DNA of 64,000 nucleotides, taken from Stenotrophomonas sp. BIO128-Bstrain. Lineage in GTDB: Bacteria > Pseudomonadota > Gammaproteobacteria > Xanthomonadales > Xanthomonadaceae. A program made the position numbers and the translations under genes. Position 1 is the first letter of the stretch; the number at the start of each line of letters is the position of its first letter. Of this stretch, positions 1 through 8,798 are shown piece by piece. The notes under the pieces are model-generated. The model saw only the letters and a list, made by a program, of their open reading frames with translations. It made no database searches and was not told the DNA's origin. The stretch is taken from contig NZ_CP124620.1 of assembly GCF_030128875.1 (NCBI RefSeq), positions 3,286,001-3,350,000 on the forward strand, written 5' to 3'.

Positions 1-520
1 AGCGCCGGCGGCTGCCGTAATCGGCGATCCGGCACAGCTCGAAACCGGGCGTATCGCGCAGCAGCGCGGTCTTGGCCTGCAGGCGGCGCTCGCCCTCGCT
101 GAAGTCCGAATCGGTGGTATTGCGGAACCAGACCTCGTTGATGATCGCCAGCAGCGGCACCTCGAACAGGATGGTGTGCAGCCAGGGGCCGGTGATGTCC
201 AGCTCGATCTCACCCGGTGCGGTGGCCGAGGGGCGCAGCGCGATGTACTTGCGGTCCAGGTGGAACAGGCCGAGGAAATCGGCGAAGTCCGGTTTGACGA
301 AACGCAGGCCGCGCACGTAGTCCAGCTCTTCGGGGCTGAAGCGCAGGCTGCACAGGTGGTCGATCTCGGCGTTGATCTGGTCGATGAACTGCGCCAGGTC
401 GATGCCCGGGGTCCGGCACTTGAACCGGTACTGCACCTGCGCGCCGGGGTACTGATGCAGCACCGCCTGCATCATGGTGAATTTGTACAGGTCGGTGTCG
501 AGCAGGGACTGGATGATCAT
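1..520 (-). CDS. pncB: Nicotinate phosphoribosyltransferase, N-terminal part (cut by window edge)
   Basis: This enzyme joins nicotinate to PRPP to give nicotinate mononucleotide in the NAD salvage pathway of the cytoplasm. I translated the open frame on the minus strand, which has no stop before base 1, so the C-terminal part lies outside the window. It begins [20 protein letters not shown], the typical opening of the PncB family, and continues with [13 protein letters not shown] and a conserved [17 protein letters not shown] stretch. The ATG at 520 is chosen because the family start matches it exactly. About 173 of the roughly 390-400 expected residues are present. The next gene upstream is a glycosyltransferase about 105 bp away on the same strand, with no functional link to NAD. 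Confidence 0.9.
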   Translation of the reverse strand, partial: MIIQSLLDTDLYKFTMMQAVLHQYPGAQVQYRFKCRTPGIDLAQFIDQINAEIDHLCSLRFSPEELDYVRGLRFVKPDFADFLGLFHLDRKYIALRPSATAPGEIELDITGPWLHTILFEVPLLAIINEVWFRNTTDSDFSEGERRLQAKTALLRDTPGFELCRIADYGSRRR

Positions 521-626
521 GCAGGGGATTATGCGCCTGCCAGGGGGTCCGACCAACGCCCGGCCCCCTCGGGGTGGAATGCGTTACCGGCACGCATCGC
601 GCCTGGGCGCATGCGGTGCGCGGGCG

Positions 627-1463
627 CTACCGGCGGCGCAGCAGGCGCGGGACCTGCACCAGCGCGTGCGCCCAGATCGCGCCCCACACCGCGCAACGCA
701 CCGGCCAGGCACGCTGTGGTGCCTCGAATTTCTGGAAGTACCGCCACAACCCGCGATGCTTGTGCCACTCCACGAAGAATGGCCGCGAGCGGCTGGAGAC
801 GCCGCGGACATGGGTGACCTGCAGGTCGTTGGCGATCGCGATCACCGCGCCGGCCTCACGCGCGCGGCGGCACAGGTCCAGGTCCTCGGCGTGCAGGCGA
901 TAGCCGGCATCCCAGCCGCCGATCCGCTCGAACAGCGCACGCGGCATCAGCAGCAGCGCGCCGGACAGGGCCGGCACGACCTGAAGCGGCTGGCGGCGAT
1001 CGACCGGGATCGCCAGCTTGCCGCCCTGCCCCGGGCGGCGCAGCATCGCGGCGAAATCCGGGTCACGGCGGCGCACCGCATCGTCCGGGCGGCCGTCTTC
1101 GTCGACCTGTTCCACGCCCAGCAGGCAGTCGCCCAGCGGCAGCGCGCGTTCGCGCAACAGGGCCAGGGTATCGGGACCGACCATCAGGTCCGGATTGATG
1201 AAGGCCAGCCACGGTGCCTGGCTGTCGGCCACGCCCTGGTTGTTGGCGGCGGCGAATCCGGGGTTGTCCGGGTTGGCGATGAAGCGCACCCGCGGATCGG
1301 CGCTGGCGTGGCGCTGCACGATCTCCAGGGTGCCATCGGTGGAATCGTTGTCGACCACGCGGATCTCGGCGATGTCGCGCGCCTCGCGCAGGCGCAGCAG
1401 GCAGGCATCCAGCGTGCTGGCGCTCTGGTAGCTGACGATGATGGCGGCGATGGCAGGACTCAA
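627..1463 (-). CDS. Family 2 glycosyltransferase (rhamnosyltransferase-like)
   Basis: This is a 278-residue GT-A fold glycosyltransferase that probably transfers a sugar from a nucleotide donor onto a surface polysaccharide; donor and acceptor cannot be read from the sequence. The N-terminus has the nucleotide-binding strand AAIIVSYQSAS, then VVDNDSTDGT, the gap-filling motif NPGFAAANNQG and the DxD-like site INPDLMVG. A later GALLLMPRALFERIGGWD and DLDLCRRAREAG match the acceptor-side region of WcaA/rhamnosyltransferase-type enzymes. The frame is open far upstream. I start it at the TTG at 1463 because that TTG overlaps the TGA of the preceding gene and puts the first beta strand at the N-terminus, implying translational coupling. 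The TTG start is an inference. Confidence 0.8.
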   Translation of the reverse strand: MSPAIAAIIVSYQSASTLDACLLRLREARDIAEIRVVDNDSTDGTLEIVQRHASADPRVRFIANPDNPGFAAANNQGVADSQAPWLAFINPDLMVGPDTLALLRERALPLGDCLLGVEQVDEDGRPDDAVRRRDPDFAAMLRRPGQGGKLAIPVDRRQPLQVVPALSGALLLMPRALFERIGGWDAGYRLHAEDLDLCRRAREAGAVIAIANDLQVTHVRGVSSRSRPFFVEWHKHRGLWRYFQKFEAPQRAWPVRCAVWGAIWAHALVQVPRLLRRR

Positions 1464-2326
1464 ACGGGCGGCTCCGGGGCGGCAGTGACAGGCGGCGCGA
1501 ACAGATCGCCCTGCGCCTTGGGCATTATCGCCTGCCGGTGATGCTGCTGCAGATCGTGGCGTGCCTGCTGCAGTGGGTCGGCCATCAGGAAGCCCGCCAA
1601 CCGCGGCGGCCAACCGGGCCAGCGCGTGGCGAGCGCGTCCATGTCGCCCTCGCCGGTCACGCCTTCGGCCACGCGGGCGACGAAGGCGGTCTCGCACAGC
1701 GCGTTGCGCCAGCCGAGCCCGGCCATGCGCAGGCTCAGGTCGATCAGCGCGGCATTCCACGAGGCATAGCTGTGCATGTCCAGTCCGCCGGCCCTGCGCC
1801 GCGCATTGCCGCGCAACAGCACTGCATGGGTCACGGCACACGGCAACTCCGGATGCAGCGGCGGCATCGCCGCGCAGGCCTGCGCCAACGGGGCCAGATC
1901 CAGGTCATCCGGTAATGGGTTGATTTCCCCCAGGCGCGGCCAGGCCGCCGTCTCGCCGGCGTTGCACCACGGCGTGGCCGAGCCGATCGAGGCATCGCGG
2001 GCCAGGCAGGCCTGCAGCTGCTGCAGCCATCCCGGTGCCGGAATCGCGTCCGGCGCCAGCACCACCACATCGGCCCCGGCGCAGGCAGCCAGCATTTCAT
2101 CCAGATGGGCCACTTCGCCGATGGCGCGGGCACGGCGGGTGTACTCGGCCTGCAGCGGGGTGTGCGTGAGCCAGTGCTCGATCACGGCCTGGGCGCGCGG
2201 CCCGGCCTGGCCATCATCGGCCAGCCAGAGGGCGGTCCCCGGCGCGGTACCGGCATCCAGGGCGGCCAGGCAACGGTCCAGCGCGGCATCGTCGACCCCG
2301 ATCGGCAGCAGGACGACCGTGCTCAT
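1460..2326 (-). CDS. Glycosyltransferase-like protein (GT2 fold)
   Basis: A 288-residue protein that resembles family 2 glycosyltransferases only in outline. It opens with a beta strand, STVVLLPIGVDDAALDRCLAAL written in family style, has WLADDGQ where GT2 enzymes carry a D-D pair, and DVVVLAPDAIPAPGWLQQL where they describe the substrate loop. The expected acceptor-side helices are present (GGLDMHSYASWNAALIDLSLRM). It overlaps the next glycosyltransferase gene by four bases, so the two are probably co-translated and act together, perhaps on one glycan. An AGAGG sequence sits about seven bases before the ATG. It lies 115 bp downstream of xpsD on the same strand but is not a secretion gene. 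Activity and substrate are unknown; it could be a non-catalytic partner. Confidence 0.65.
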   Translation of the reverse strand: MSTVVLLPIGVDDAALDRCLAALDAGTAPGTALWLADDGQAGPRAQAVIEHWLTHTPLQAEYTRRARAIGEVAHLDEMLAACAGADVVVLAPDAIPAPGWLQQLQACLARDASIGSATPWCNAGETAAWPRLGEINPLPDDLDLAPLAQACAAMPPLHPELPCAVTHAVLLRGNARRRAGGLDMHSYASWNAALIDLSLRMAGLGWRNALCETAFVARVAEGVTGEGDMDALATRWPGWPPRLAGFLMADPLQQARHDLQQHHRQAIMPKAQGDLFAPPVTAAPEPPV

Positions 2327-2370
2327 GCGGACCTCTGCGTACTGCCGTCTTCGCCGTGTCGCTGTGTCAT
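2323..2370 (-). other. Possible 15-codon leader ORF coupled to the glycosyltransferase
   Basis: Between xpsD and the glycosyltransferase-like gene there is a short minus-strand frame, ATG at 2370 to TGA at 2323, reading MTQRHGEDGSTQRSA. It is preceded by a strong GGGGAG ribosome-binding sequence seven bases upstream, and its TGA overlaps the ATG of the next gene as ATGA. This could be a leader peptide that couples translation, or chance. No homologue is known to me. Confidence 0.25.
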
Positions 2371-2441
2371 CGCGGACTCCCCTGGGCGGGGCCAGCGTAG
2401 CAAGATCGGCCCCTGCGGTGACAGCCGGGGCCGGGCAGCAC

Positions 2442-4643
2442 TCAGCGCTTGCCCTTGTGCTCGGGGAACGGCTCCATCGCGCGGAAGCGGCTGCTGTACT
2501 CGTCGGTCAGGTTGCGCGACTCCTGCGCGTTGCGCACGATGGTCGGGGTCAGCAGCACGATCACTTCGGAACGCCCGGACTTCTTCGTCTTGCTGCCGAA
2601 CAGCGCCCCGATGACCGGGATCCTGCTCAGGCCAGGCACACCATTGGCGCCATCATCGTCGGAGTTGGTGATCAGCCCGGCAAGCATGATGGTGTCGCCA
2701 CTCTGCACGGCCGCTTCGGTGGAGATCTTGCGGGTATTGATCGGCGGGTTGCAGGTGGTGCGGGTCGGGTCGCAGCCGCTCGGGATCGCGCCGGCCGAAC
2801 TCACCTCCTGCACGATATCCAGAAACACCACGCCATCGCGGGTGATGCGCGGGCGCACCTTGAGGATCACGCCGGTGTCCAGGTACTGGACCTGGCTGTA
2901 GGTGTTGTCGCCGCCGATGCCGGTATTGACCGAGACCGAGTTGATCGGGATCTGGGTGCCGACGTTGAGGGTGGCTTCGGCGTTGTTGCGCACGAACAGC
3001 GACGGCGTCTGCAGCAGCCGCAGGTTGCTGACCTTGTCCAGTGCACTGACCACGGCGGCGGCATTCTTGCCGAGGAAGGTCCAGCCCACCCCGCCATCGC
3101 CGACGGTGCCGGAGATGCTGCCCCAGATCGAGCGACCCAGAGCACTGGGCAGGTCGATGCCACTCTCGGTCTTGCCGGTGGTCACGGCCTGTTCGAAGAA
3201 CCAGTTCACGCCGTAGCTGAGGTCGCCGGTCAGCGCGACCTCGGCGACCTGCGCTTCGATGTGCACCTGCATCGGCATCACGTCGAGCTTCTCGATCACT
3301 TCGCGGATCGAGCGCCAGGCCTGCGGGGTGGAGCGCACCAGCAGGGTGTTGGTTTCCTCCACCGCCGAGACGCCGACCGTATCGCCCTGCACTTCCAGGC
3401 TGAAGCTGGCGTTGCCGGACTGGCGCTGCGGCAGGTTCATCGTGCCATCGCCCAGCCCGCCGCGGCTGCTCCCCGTGCTGCTGCCGGTGTTGGAAAAATT
3501 GCCGTTGGTGTTGTTGTTGCCATCGCGGCTGCCGATATCCATCGGCGAGGCGCCCGGCGCCAACGAACTGCTGCCACGGCCACTGCGGCCATTCTCGTTG
3601 GCGAAGGCTTCGGCCAGGCGTTCGGCCAGGTCCTTGGCCTTGACGTAACGCAGTTCATAGGAGAACAGCCGCGCATTGCCGCCGGCGGTATCGATGCGGT
3701 CCAGCCACTGCTGGATCTGGTCCAGGTAGCGCGCCTGCGGGGTGATCACCAACACCGCATTGGCATTCTCCAGCGGCAGGAAGCGGAACATGCCGGCGCT
3801 GGGCGTCTTGCTCTCCTCGCCGAACACTTTCTCCAGATCGGCGGCAACCTGTTCGGCCTTGCCGGACTGGATCGGGAACACGCCCACGGACATGCCCGAG
3901 AGCCAGTCCACGTCGAAGATCTCCACCGTGCGCAGGTAGTTCTCCAGCTCGCTGCGGGTGCCGCCGAGGGTGATCACGTTGCGGCCGTTGTCGACGTTGA
4001 CGATGGCATTCGGGCGCGCGTAGGGCTCCAGCACCTTCTTCATTTCGGTGGCCGAGATGTACTGCAGCGGCACCACGCGCACTTCGAAGCCGCGCGCATT
4101 GGCCGGCGACGCCGTGCTCGGCGAGACCGTACCGGCCAGTGCCTGGTCGGCGGGCACGATGTTGTAGCGGCCGGCGCTGTAGACCATGCGCGCGTTGTTC
4201 CAGCCCAGCACCATTTCCAGCAGGTTCAACGCCTGCGCCGAGGAAACCGGCTTGGGCGTGGCCAGGGTCACGGTGCCCTGCACGCCCGGCGCGATCACGT
4301 AGTTCTGGCCCAGGAAGTCACCGAGGATCGCCTTGACCACCGCGTGCACCGATTCGCCTTCGAAGTTGAAGGTGGCGTTGCCGGTGGAGGCATTGCCCAG
4401 CGACGGTTGCGGCGCGGCCGCGGCACTGCGGTTGATCATGGTGCCGGTGCCACGGCGGATCACCGCCTGCGGGGTGCCGGCGCTGCCCAGCGGCTCGGCC
4501 TCGACGCCTTCACGGGATCCGTCGCCGGCGACCACCTGGTGGCTGTCGAGCACCGCATCGCGGCGTACCTCGGGCGCGGGCACGGTGGTGCAGCCCACCA
4601 GCAGGGCGACAAGGAAAGACACGGGAAAAAGGCGCAGGGTCAT
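2442..4643 (-). CDS. xpsD: Type II secretion secretin XpsD (GspD)
   Basis: This 733-residue lipoprotein forms the outer-membrane ring through which folded exoproteins leave the cell. A short signal peptide ends in the lipobox LLVGC (residues about 14-18), as in the Xanthomonas XpsD subtype. The N0 domain starts near residue 90 (ATFNFEGESVHAVVKAILGDFLG). The N1-N3 repeats follow, with a Ser/Gly/Asn-rich linker near 355-395. The C-terminal secretin core carries VEETNTLLVRSTPQAWRSI, the gate region and the closing VPGLSRIPVIGALFGS motif. It is the last gene of the xps operon and starts nine bases after the xpsN stop. In many other bacteria gspD is near the 5' end of the operon; the distal position is characteristic of xanthomonads. 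Confidence 0.96.
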   Translation of the reverse strand: MTLRLFPVSFLVALLVGCTTVPAPEVRRDAVLDSHQVVAGDGSREGVEAEPLGSAGTPQAVIRRGTGTMINRSAAAAPQPSLGNASTGNATFNFEGESVHAVVKAILGDFLGQNYVIAPGVQGTVTLATPKPVSSAQALNLLEMVLGWNNARMVYSAGRYNIVPADQALAGTVSPSTASPANARGFEVRVVPLQYISATEMKKVLEPYARPNAIVNVDNGRNVITLGGTRSELENYLRTVEIFDVDWLSGMSVGVFPIQSGKAEQVAADLEKVFGEESKTPSAGMFRFLPLENANAVLVITPQARYLDQIQQWLDRIDTAGGNARLFSYELRYVKAKDLAERLAEAFANENGRSGRGSSSLAPGASPMDIGSRDGNNNTNGNFSNTGSSTGSSRGGLGDGTMNLPQRQSGNASFSLEVQGDTVGVSAVEETNTLLVRSTPQAWRSIREVIEKLDVMPMQVHIEAQVAEVALTGDLSYGVNWFFEQAVTTGKTESGIDLPSALGRSIWGSISGTVGDGGVGWTFLGKNAAAVVSALDKVSNLRLLQTPSLFVRNNAEATLNVGTQIPINSVSVNTGIGGDNTYSQVQYLDTGVILKVRPRITRDGVVFLDIVQEVSSAGAIPSGCDPTRTTCNPPINTRKISTEAAVQSGDTIMLAGLITNSDDDGANGVPGLSRIPVIGALFGSKTKKSGRSEVIVLLTPTIVRNAQESRNLTDEYSSRFRAMEPFPEHKGKR

Positions 4644-4652
4644 GCTGTCACT

Positions 4653-5447
4653 CTAAGGGTTGTGGCCGGAGCCGCCCGCGGGCGGTTGCTGCGACTGCTG
4701 CTGTTGCTGTTGCTGTTGCTGCTGCAATTGCTGGCGACGCGCCTGGATGCGCTCGCGGATCGCCTTCATGTCGGCTTCGCTGGGACCCTGCGCGTTCTGC
4801 GGGGGGGCCCCCGCATTCGATGGCGTCGCTGCCTGCGGCGCAGGTGATGCGCCCGGCGCCGGTGCGGGCATCGCTGCGGCGCCATTGATCGGGCGCGCGC
4901 CGGCACCGGCCGGAGGAACCGCGGTGAGCGGCGTAGCGCCCAGCACCGTCGGTGGTTCACCGCCCTGCCCATTGAACACCGGCAATTCCAGGACCTGCGT
5001 GCCACCGGGGCCACTGACGGTGGCGCGACGCGGTTCCAGCGCGAGCAGCTGCCAGCCGTTCACCGCTTCACCATTCAGGCGCAGTCGCAGCGACTGGCGC
5101 TGGTCGGTGGTCAGGATCGCCATCCCGAAACCCGGTGTAAGCAGCACGCCGGTCAGTGACACGCTGCTGGCGGTGCCCTGTTCGGTGCCACCGAGCAGGT
5201 ACGGGCGCGGTTGGCGATCTTCGGCGAACAGCGGGCGGGCGCCGATCTGGGCATAGGTGCTGGCCGAGCTCATCCGCTCGGGCGCGGCGGGAGCCAGGTG
5301 GGGCAGCGGCGCAGGGCCCATATCGCCGTCCGTGGCCGGCGCGATGCGCTGGCCCAGACCGAACAGCGTGGCGATCCAGATCGCCAGCGCCCACAGGGCG
5401 ATGCCGCCCAGCCACCAGGTCCGCAGGCCAGCTGCTTCAAGCTTCAT
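4653..5447 (-). CDS. xpsN: Type II secretion inner-membrane protein XpsN (GspC-like)
   Basis: XpsN is the GspC-type subunit that links the inner-membrane platform to the XpsD secretin. The 264-residue product has a short cytoplasmic N-terminus, one membrane segment (WWLGGIALWALAIWIATLFG, about residues 11-30) and a periplasmic HR domain around SVSLTGVLLTPGFGMAIL to VLELPVF. The C-terminal third is Pro/Ala-rich and ends in a near-pure glutamine run (RRQQLQQQQQQQQQQSQQ) before the stop. The start at 5447 overlaps the end of xpsM by 11 bases, which suggests coupling. The polyglutamine tract is coded by mixed CAG and CAA codons and may vary in length between strains. In Xanthomonas XpsN works with XpsL and XpsM. 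Confidence 0.88.
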   Translation of the reverse strand: MKLEAAGLRTWWLGGIALWALAIWIATLFGLGQRIAPATDGDMGPAPLPHLAPAAPERMSSASTYAQIGARPLFAEDRQPRPYLLGGTEQGTASSVSLTGVLLTPGFGMAILTTDQRQSLRLRLNGEAVNGWQLLALEPRRATVSGPGGTQVLELPVFNGQGGEPPTVLGATPLTAVPPAGAGARPINGAAAMPAPAPGASPAPQAATPSNAGAPPQNAQGPSEADMKAIRERIQARRQQLQQQQQQQQQQSQQPPAGGSGHNP

Positions 5448-6180
5448 GCTGGGCCTCCCCGGCAGCGTCCGGTGCGGGCGCGGGCTCGGCTGCATCGCTG
5501 GGCGGGGCCGCATCCGGGCCAACGTCCTGCCCGCCGTCCTGCCCGGACGGCGGTGGCAGTGGGGCCGGCGCGGGCGCGTCAGGTTCCAGCGCTGCGCCCG
5601 GGCGCAGATGACCGACCAGTTCGAAGGACACATCCAGGCCGGTGCCGGTTTCGCTGGGCGACTGCTGGAAGCGCTGCGCGAGCAGGTTGAGGTTCTCCAC
5701 GAACAGGCGCGGGCTGCCGGTCTCCAGCGTGTGCAGCACGGCCGCCATTTCCGGCACGCCGCAGCGCAGGCGCACCTGCAGGGCCACACGCGGGAAGGCA
5801 GCCTCGCGGTTGGCATCGGGCAGCGGGGTGCGATTGCTGATCGTGCAGCTGCGGTTGCCCGGGCTGGCCGACGCCACCGCATCCTGCAGGCGGCTGGAGA
5901 GCGCCGCGGCGGCCGATTCGGCAGTGGCCTCGCGCAGGAAGCCAGGGCGGCCCTCGAGGGCGGCCTGCACCTCGCGCAGTTGGGTGGCGATCTGCCCGCG
6001 CTGCGCCAGCTGCGCATCCACGCGCTGTTGGCGCTCCTGCACGGCGGCGATGTCGGCATTGATCGCCAGCAGGGGGCGGGTCAACCACGGGTGCACGAGC
6101 AGCAGGTACGCCACGGCGATCACCGCCAGCAGCAGGCCAAGCGCGAGCCAGCGATCACGGCGCGTCGGTTGTGCTGCCAT
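5437..6180 (-). CDS. xpsM: Type II secretion protein XpsM (GspM)
   Basis: XpsM is a bitopic inner-membrane protein of the type II assembly platform that stabilises XpsL. The 247-residue product has one N-terminal membrane segment (WLALGLLLAVIAVAYLLLVHP) and then a periplasmic coiled-coil-like stretch rich in Gln, Glu and Leu (INADIAAVQERQQRVDAQLAQRG). The ferredoxin-like core includes VALQVRLRCGVPEMAAVLHTLE, and the acidic Pro/Ala tail is longer than in most GspM proteins. I begin the gene at the ATG at 6180 (MAAQPTRRDRW) because the extra ten upstream residues are Arg/Pro-rich and lack a ribosome-binding site. It overlaps xpsL by 26 bases. Confidence 0.88.
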   Translation of the reverse strand: MAAQPTRRDRWLALGLLLAVIAVAYLLLVHPWLTRPLLAINADIAAVQERQQRVDAQLAQRGQIATQLREVQAALEGRPGFLREATAESAAAALSSRLQDAVASASPGNRSCTISNRTPLPDANREAAFPRVALQVRLRCGVPEMAAVLHTLETGSPRLFVENLNLLAQRFQQSPSETGTGLDVSFELVGHLRPGAALEPDAPAPAPLPPPSGQDGGQDVGPDAAPPSDAAEPAPAPDAAGEAQHEA

Positions 6181-7303
6181 CGGCAACCTCCTTCGCGGGC
6201 GGGGCCGCACCGGGCAGCGGCTGCAGCTCGGCCGTCAGCGTGAAACGGTCGTGGCCGCTGGTTGCCCCATCGGCCTGCAGCACGCCGGTCAGGTTGACCT
6301 TGCGCCACAGCGGCGAGTCCTGCAGCAGCGGCACCAACTGCGAGGCTTCGCGGCTGAGCCCGATCAACTGCAGTGTGTTGCCTTCGATCGAGAGTTTTTC
6401 CAGATAGGTGCCATCGGGCAGCAGGCGGGTCAGCTCGTTCCACAGTTCCACGGTACTGGCATGCTCGCCGCGCCGGCCTTCCAGGAACGCGGCGCCTTCG
6501 ACCAGGCTCTGCAACTGCTGGCGCTCGGCCGCGACCCGGCGCGCATCACGCGCGGCGTCATCCACCTGTGCGCGCAGCTGGTCCGCCGCGGCCTGGCGGT
6601 TGTCCAGCAGCTGGTGGCCGGCCAGCGCGAGCAGCACGATCGTGCTCGCGGCCAGGAGCCAGTTCCAGCGGGCCATCGGGTCGCGATAGGGCTGCCGCTG
6701 CGCCAGCGGCAGCAGGTTGACGTCGAGCGGCCGGTCAGCGGCATCCACTGCATCGACGCCGGCCACCGCCTGTGCCCATGGCCCGGCCTGCTGCGCCCAC
6801 TGGTCCAGCTGCGCGCGCGGGATCACCACCAGCTCGACCTGCAGCTGGCCATCCGGCAAGGCGCCGAGCTCGCGCACGTCATAGCTGACCTGGCTGGCAT
6901 CGAACGGGGTCTGCCGATCGATTTCGAATCCGACCACATCGCGCAACCGCTCGGCGGCGGCCGCCGGCAAGCGCAGCGGACGGCGCAGCACGCTCCCGAC
7001 CGGCAGCAACCAGTGCCGGGGCAGGCTGCGCAGGCGCGCATCGAGCACGCCATCGAGCGCGGCGGGCGGGACGGGCCACGGCAGCTCCGCGATGGCGTCG
7101 ATCTGCTCGCCGGTCTGTCGCTGCAGGCGCAGTACCTCGCCCTCGCGCAGCAGCAGCAGGCGCGAACGCGACCAGCCCATCGCCCATTGCCACCGCACCG
7201 GCAGCCAGGCCAGCAACGACTGCCGCCACCAGCGCAGGCTGCTGCCCACGCCCGGCGACACGCGCCCGCGGGCCCGCACCAGACTGTCACGCCATGCCGT
7301 CAT
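6155..7303 (-). CDS. xpsL: Type II secretion protein XpsL (GspL)
   Basis: XpsL recruits the XpsE ATPase to the inner membrane. The 382-residue protein has a large N-terminal cytoplasmic domain of actin-like, PilM-related fold (about 40-230), with the conserved FEIDRQTPFDASQVSYDVREL region. One membrane helix follows near residue 235 (WNWLLAASTIVLLALAGHQLL), and a periplasmic coiled coil and ferredoxin-like domain end the chain. The C-terminal half resembles PilN-type proteins (LTRLLPDGTYLEKLSIEGNTLQL in family style). It overlaps xpsK by four bases as ATGA and xpsM by 26 bases, consistent with tight translational coupling in the operon. Confidence 0.9.
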   Translation of the reverse strand: MTAWRDSLVRARGRVSPGVGSSLRWWRQSLLAWLPVRWQWAMGWSRSRLLLLREGEVLRLQRQTGEQIDAIAELPWPVPPAALDGVLDARLRSLPRHWLLPVGSVLRRPLRLPAAAAERLRDVVGFEIDRQTPFDASQVSYDVRELGALPDGQLQVELVVIPRAQLDQWAQQAGPWAQAVAGVDAVDAADRPLDVNLLPLAQRQPYRDPMARWNWLLAASTIVLLALAGHQLLDNRQAAADQLRAQVDDAARDARRVAAERQQLQSLVEGAAFLEGRRGEHASTVELWNELTRLLPDGTYLEKLSIEGNTLQLIGLSREASQLVPLLQDSPLWRKVNLTGVLQADGATSGHDRFTLTAELQPLPGAAPPAKEVADGSTTDAP

Positions 7304-8163
7304 CTTGCTGCCATTCCCTGTTCCCAGCGAAGTACTGTGTAAGCCGTTCCCGGCGTGCCTGCCGACCCCATCCGCACCACGGCGCGCAGTACCGATACCC
7401 GGCCGCGTTCGTCCGTGGCGCGACTCTCGATACTATAGGTGCCACTGCCACCTGCAAGCGGCGCGACCGGCAATCCAGCTTCATCAGCGGCGGCCGCGCG
7501 TTCGCGTTCGGCCAGCAGGCGCTCTGCATCCAGCCCCAGTGCGGTCAGCACCGGGCCCGCGGCAACGCGCGGGTCAGGCCGTGCCTGGCGGCTGTACAGG
7601 GTCAGCATCGGCTCGATCCGCGCATACAGGTCCGCCTCCATGCCGAGCACGCGCTGCAGCTCGCCGACCGTCTCATAGCGCGCGTTGCGTGCGCCGTAGG
7701 GCAGCCCGGCGGCGAGGTAATCGGGCGTCTCCGCGCCGCCACCGGGCTGTTTGAGGCTGTCCGCGTCACGCCAGTCGACGATGGCGCCGGCCAACTGCTG
7801 GGCGCGCCCGGGCTCCTCCCCCATCGCACGCAGGAACGCGTTGAGCAGGCTCACGTCGGCCAGGTTCAGATTGATCTTGCCGTTCTCATCGAGGATCGTC
7901 AGATCGATCCGGCGCGTATCGAACGTCCACCGGTAGCGGCGGCCATCGGCAACCCAGGCCGGCTGGGCGGCGCGCGGCTGCAGGCGGTGCAGCGCGTACT
8001 CCAGCCCTGCGCGCGCGTACTCCTGCCCGATGGCATCGTCACCGATCACGCGCTGCTGCATGTGCTCCACGCGCGCGCTCAGGGCGAACGCGCCGACCAC
8101 CGCGGTCAGCAGGGCGATCAGCCACAACACCAGGACGAGCGCGGCGCCACGTACCGGCCTCAT
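7300..8163 (-). CDS. xpsK: Type II secretion minor pseudopilin XpsK (GspK)
   Basis: XpsK is the tip subunit of the type II pseudopilus. The 287-residue protein starts with a very short prepilin leader, MRPVRG, cut before AALVLVLWLIALL. It has no glutamate at position 5 of the mature protein, as is usual for GspK and unlike the other pseudopilins in this operon. It is larger than the other pseudopilins and contains the calcium-binding and helix-hairpin-rich region seen in the family (LTILDENGKINLNLADVSLLNAFL). Start and stop overlap the neighbouring xpsJ and xpsL genes by four bases each. Confidence 0.93.
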   Translation of the reverse strand: MRPVRGAALVLVLWLIALLTAVVGAFALSARVEHMQQRVIGDDAIGQEYARAGLEYALHRLQPRAAQPAWVADGRRYRWTFDTRRIDLTILDENGKINLNLADVSLLNAFLRAMGEEPGRAQQLAGAIVDWRDADSLKQPGGGAETPDYLAAGLPYGARNARYETVGELQRVLGMEADLYARIEPMLTLYSRQARPDPRVAAGPVLTALGLDAERLLAERERAAAADEAGLPVAPLAGGSGTYSIESRATDERGRVSVLRAVVRMGSAGTPGTAYTVLRWEQGMAAR

Positions 8164-8798
8164 GGGCGATCCCCACGTGACGGTGGCAGCGCGGCGATCA
8201 TCGGCGGCCAGGCCGGCCCCTGCAGCGGCACGATCTCGATCGAGACCAGCAACGGCAGGCGGCGGGTGTCATCCCAGCGGTCCAGCCACGGCGTCAACTG
8301 ACCAGTGCGCGGGTCGGTGCCGCGATAACGGAAGCGCACCTCGCGCAGCTGATCGGCCAGCATTTCCGGCGGGCGTGGCGGATCTTCCTCGATCGCCTCG
8401 CCGTTCTGCAGCAGGGTCAGCGCGACCTCCAGCTGCTCGGCGCCCGCGGCGTGGCGGACCTGCAGCTCGTGTGCATACGGCCCGCCGCGACCCAGATAGC
8501 CCGGCAGATCCGAGACGAACAGCATGCGCTGCGGCTCGCCCATGAAATACACCGGATCGCGGGTCGGGTCCGGCGGGGTGGTCGCGATCACCAGTGCGGT
8601 GGACAGGCGCCGCCGCAGGAAACCTTCCACCGCGCGCATGCGCTCGTTCTGCGCGGCCATGCGCTCGCCGCGTTGGCTGATCGCCATGGCCGAGCGCACG
8701 GTGGCGAAGGCCAACGCCAGGCCGCCGACGAGCAAGGCGGTCGCCAGCAGGATTTCGATCAGGGTGAAGCCGGCGGCCCGGCGTGCGCGTGCTGTCAT
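8160..8798 (-). CDS. xpsJ: Type II secretion minor pseudopilin XpsJ (GspJ)
   Basis: XpsJ joins XpsI and XpsK in the tip complex that starts pseudopilus assembly. The 212-residue product has the prepilin cleavage site ARRAAG followed by FTLIEILLATALLVGG, with Glu at position 5 of the mature chain. The globular domain includes YLGRGGPYAHELQVRH and the conserved REVRFRYRGTDPRTG region near the C-terminus. I start it at the ATG at 8798, which overlaps the xpsI stop by four bases; the longer upstream frame is only open by chance. The order H-I-J-K matches type II operons generally. Confidence 0.92.
   Translation of the reverse strand: MTARARRAAGFTLIEILLATALLVGGLALAFATVRSAMAISQRGERMAAQNERMRAVEGFLRRRLSTALVIATTPPDPTRDPVYFMGEPQRMLFVSDLPGYLGRGGPYAHELQVRHAAGAEQLEVALTLLQNGEAIEEDPPRPPEMLADQLREVRFRYRGTDPRTGQLTPWLDRWDDTRRLPLLVSIEIVPLQGPAWPPMIAALPPSRGDRP

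Noticed and set aside
2408..2432. GGCCCC/GGGGCC inverted repeat after xpsD as a terminator
   Set aside because: The loop is 13 bases and no T tract follows, so support is too weak to list it as a terminator.
1776..4847. A 1,023-codon plus-strand frame over xpsD
   Set aside because: Antisense to a clear secretin gene and rich in arginine and histidine, with no recognisable domain.
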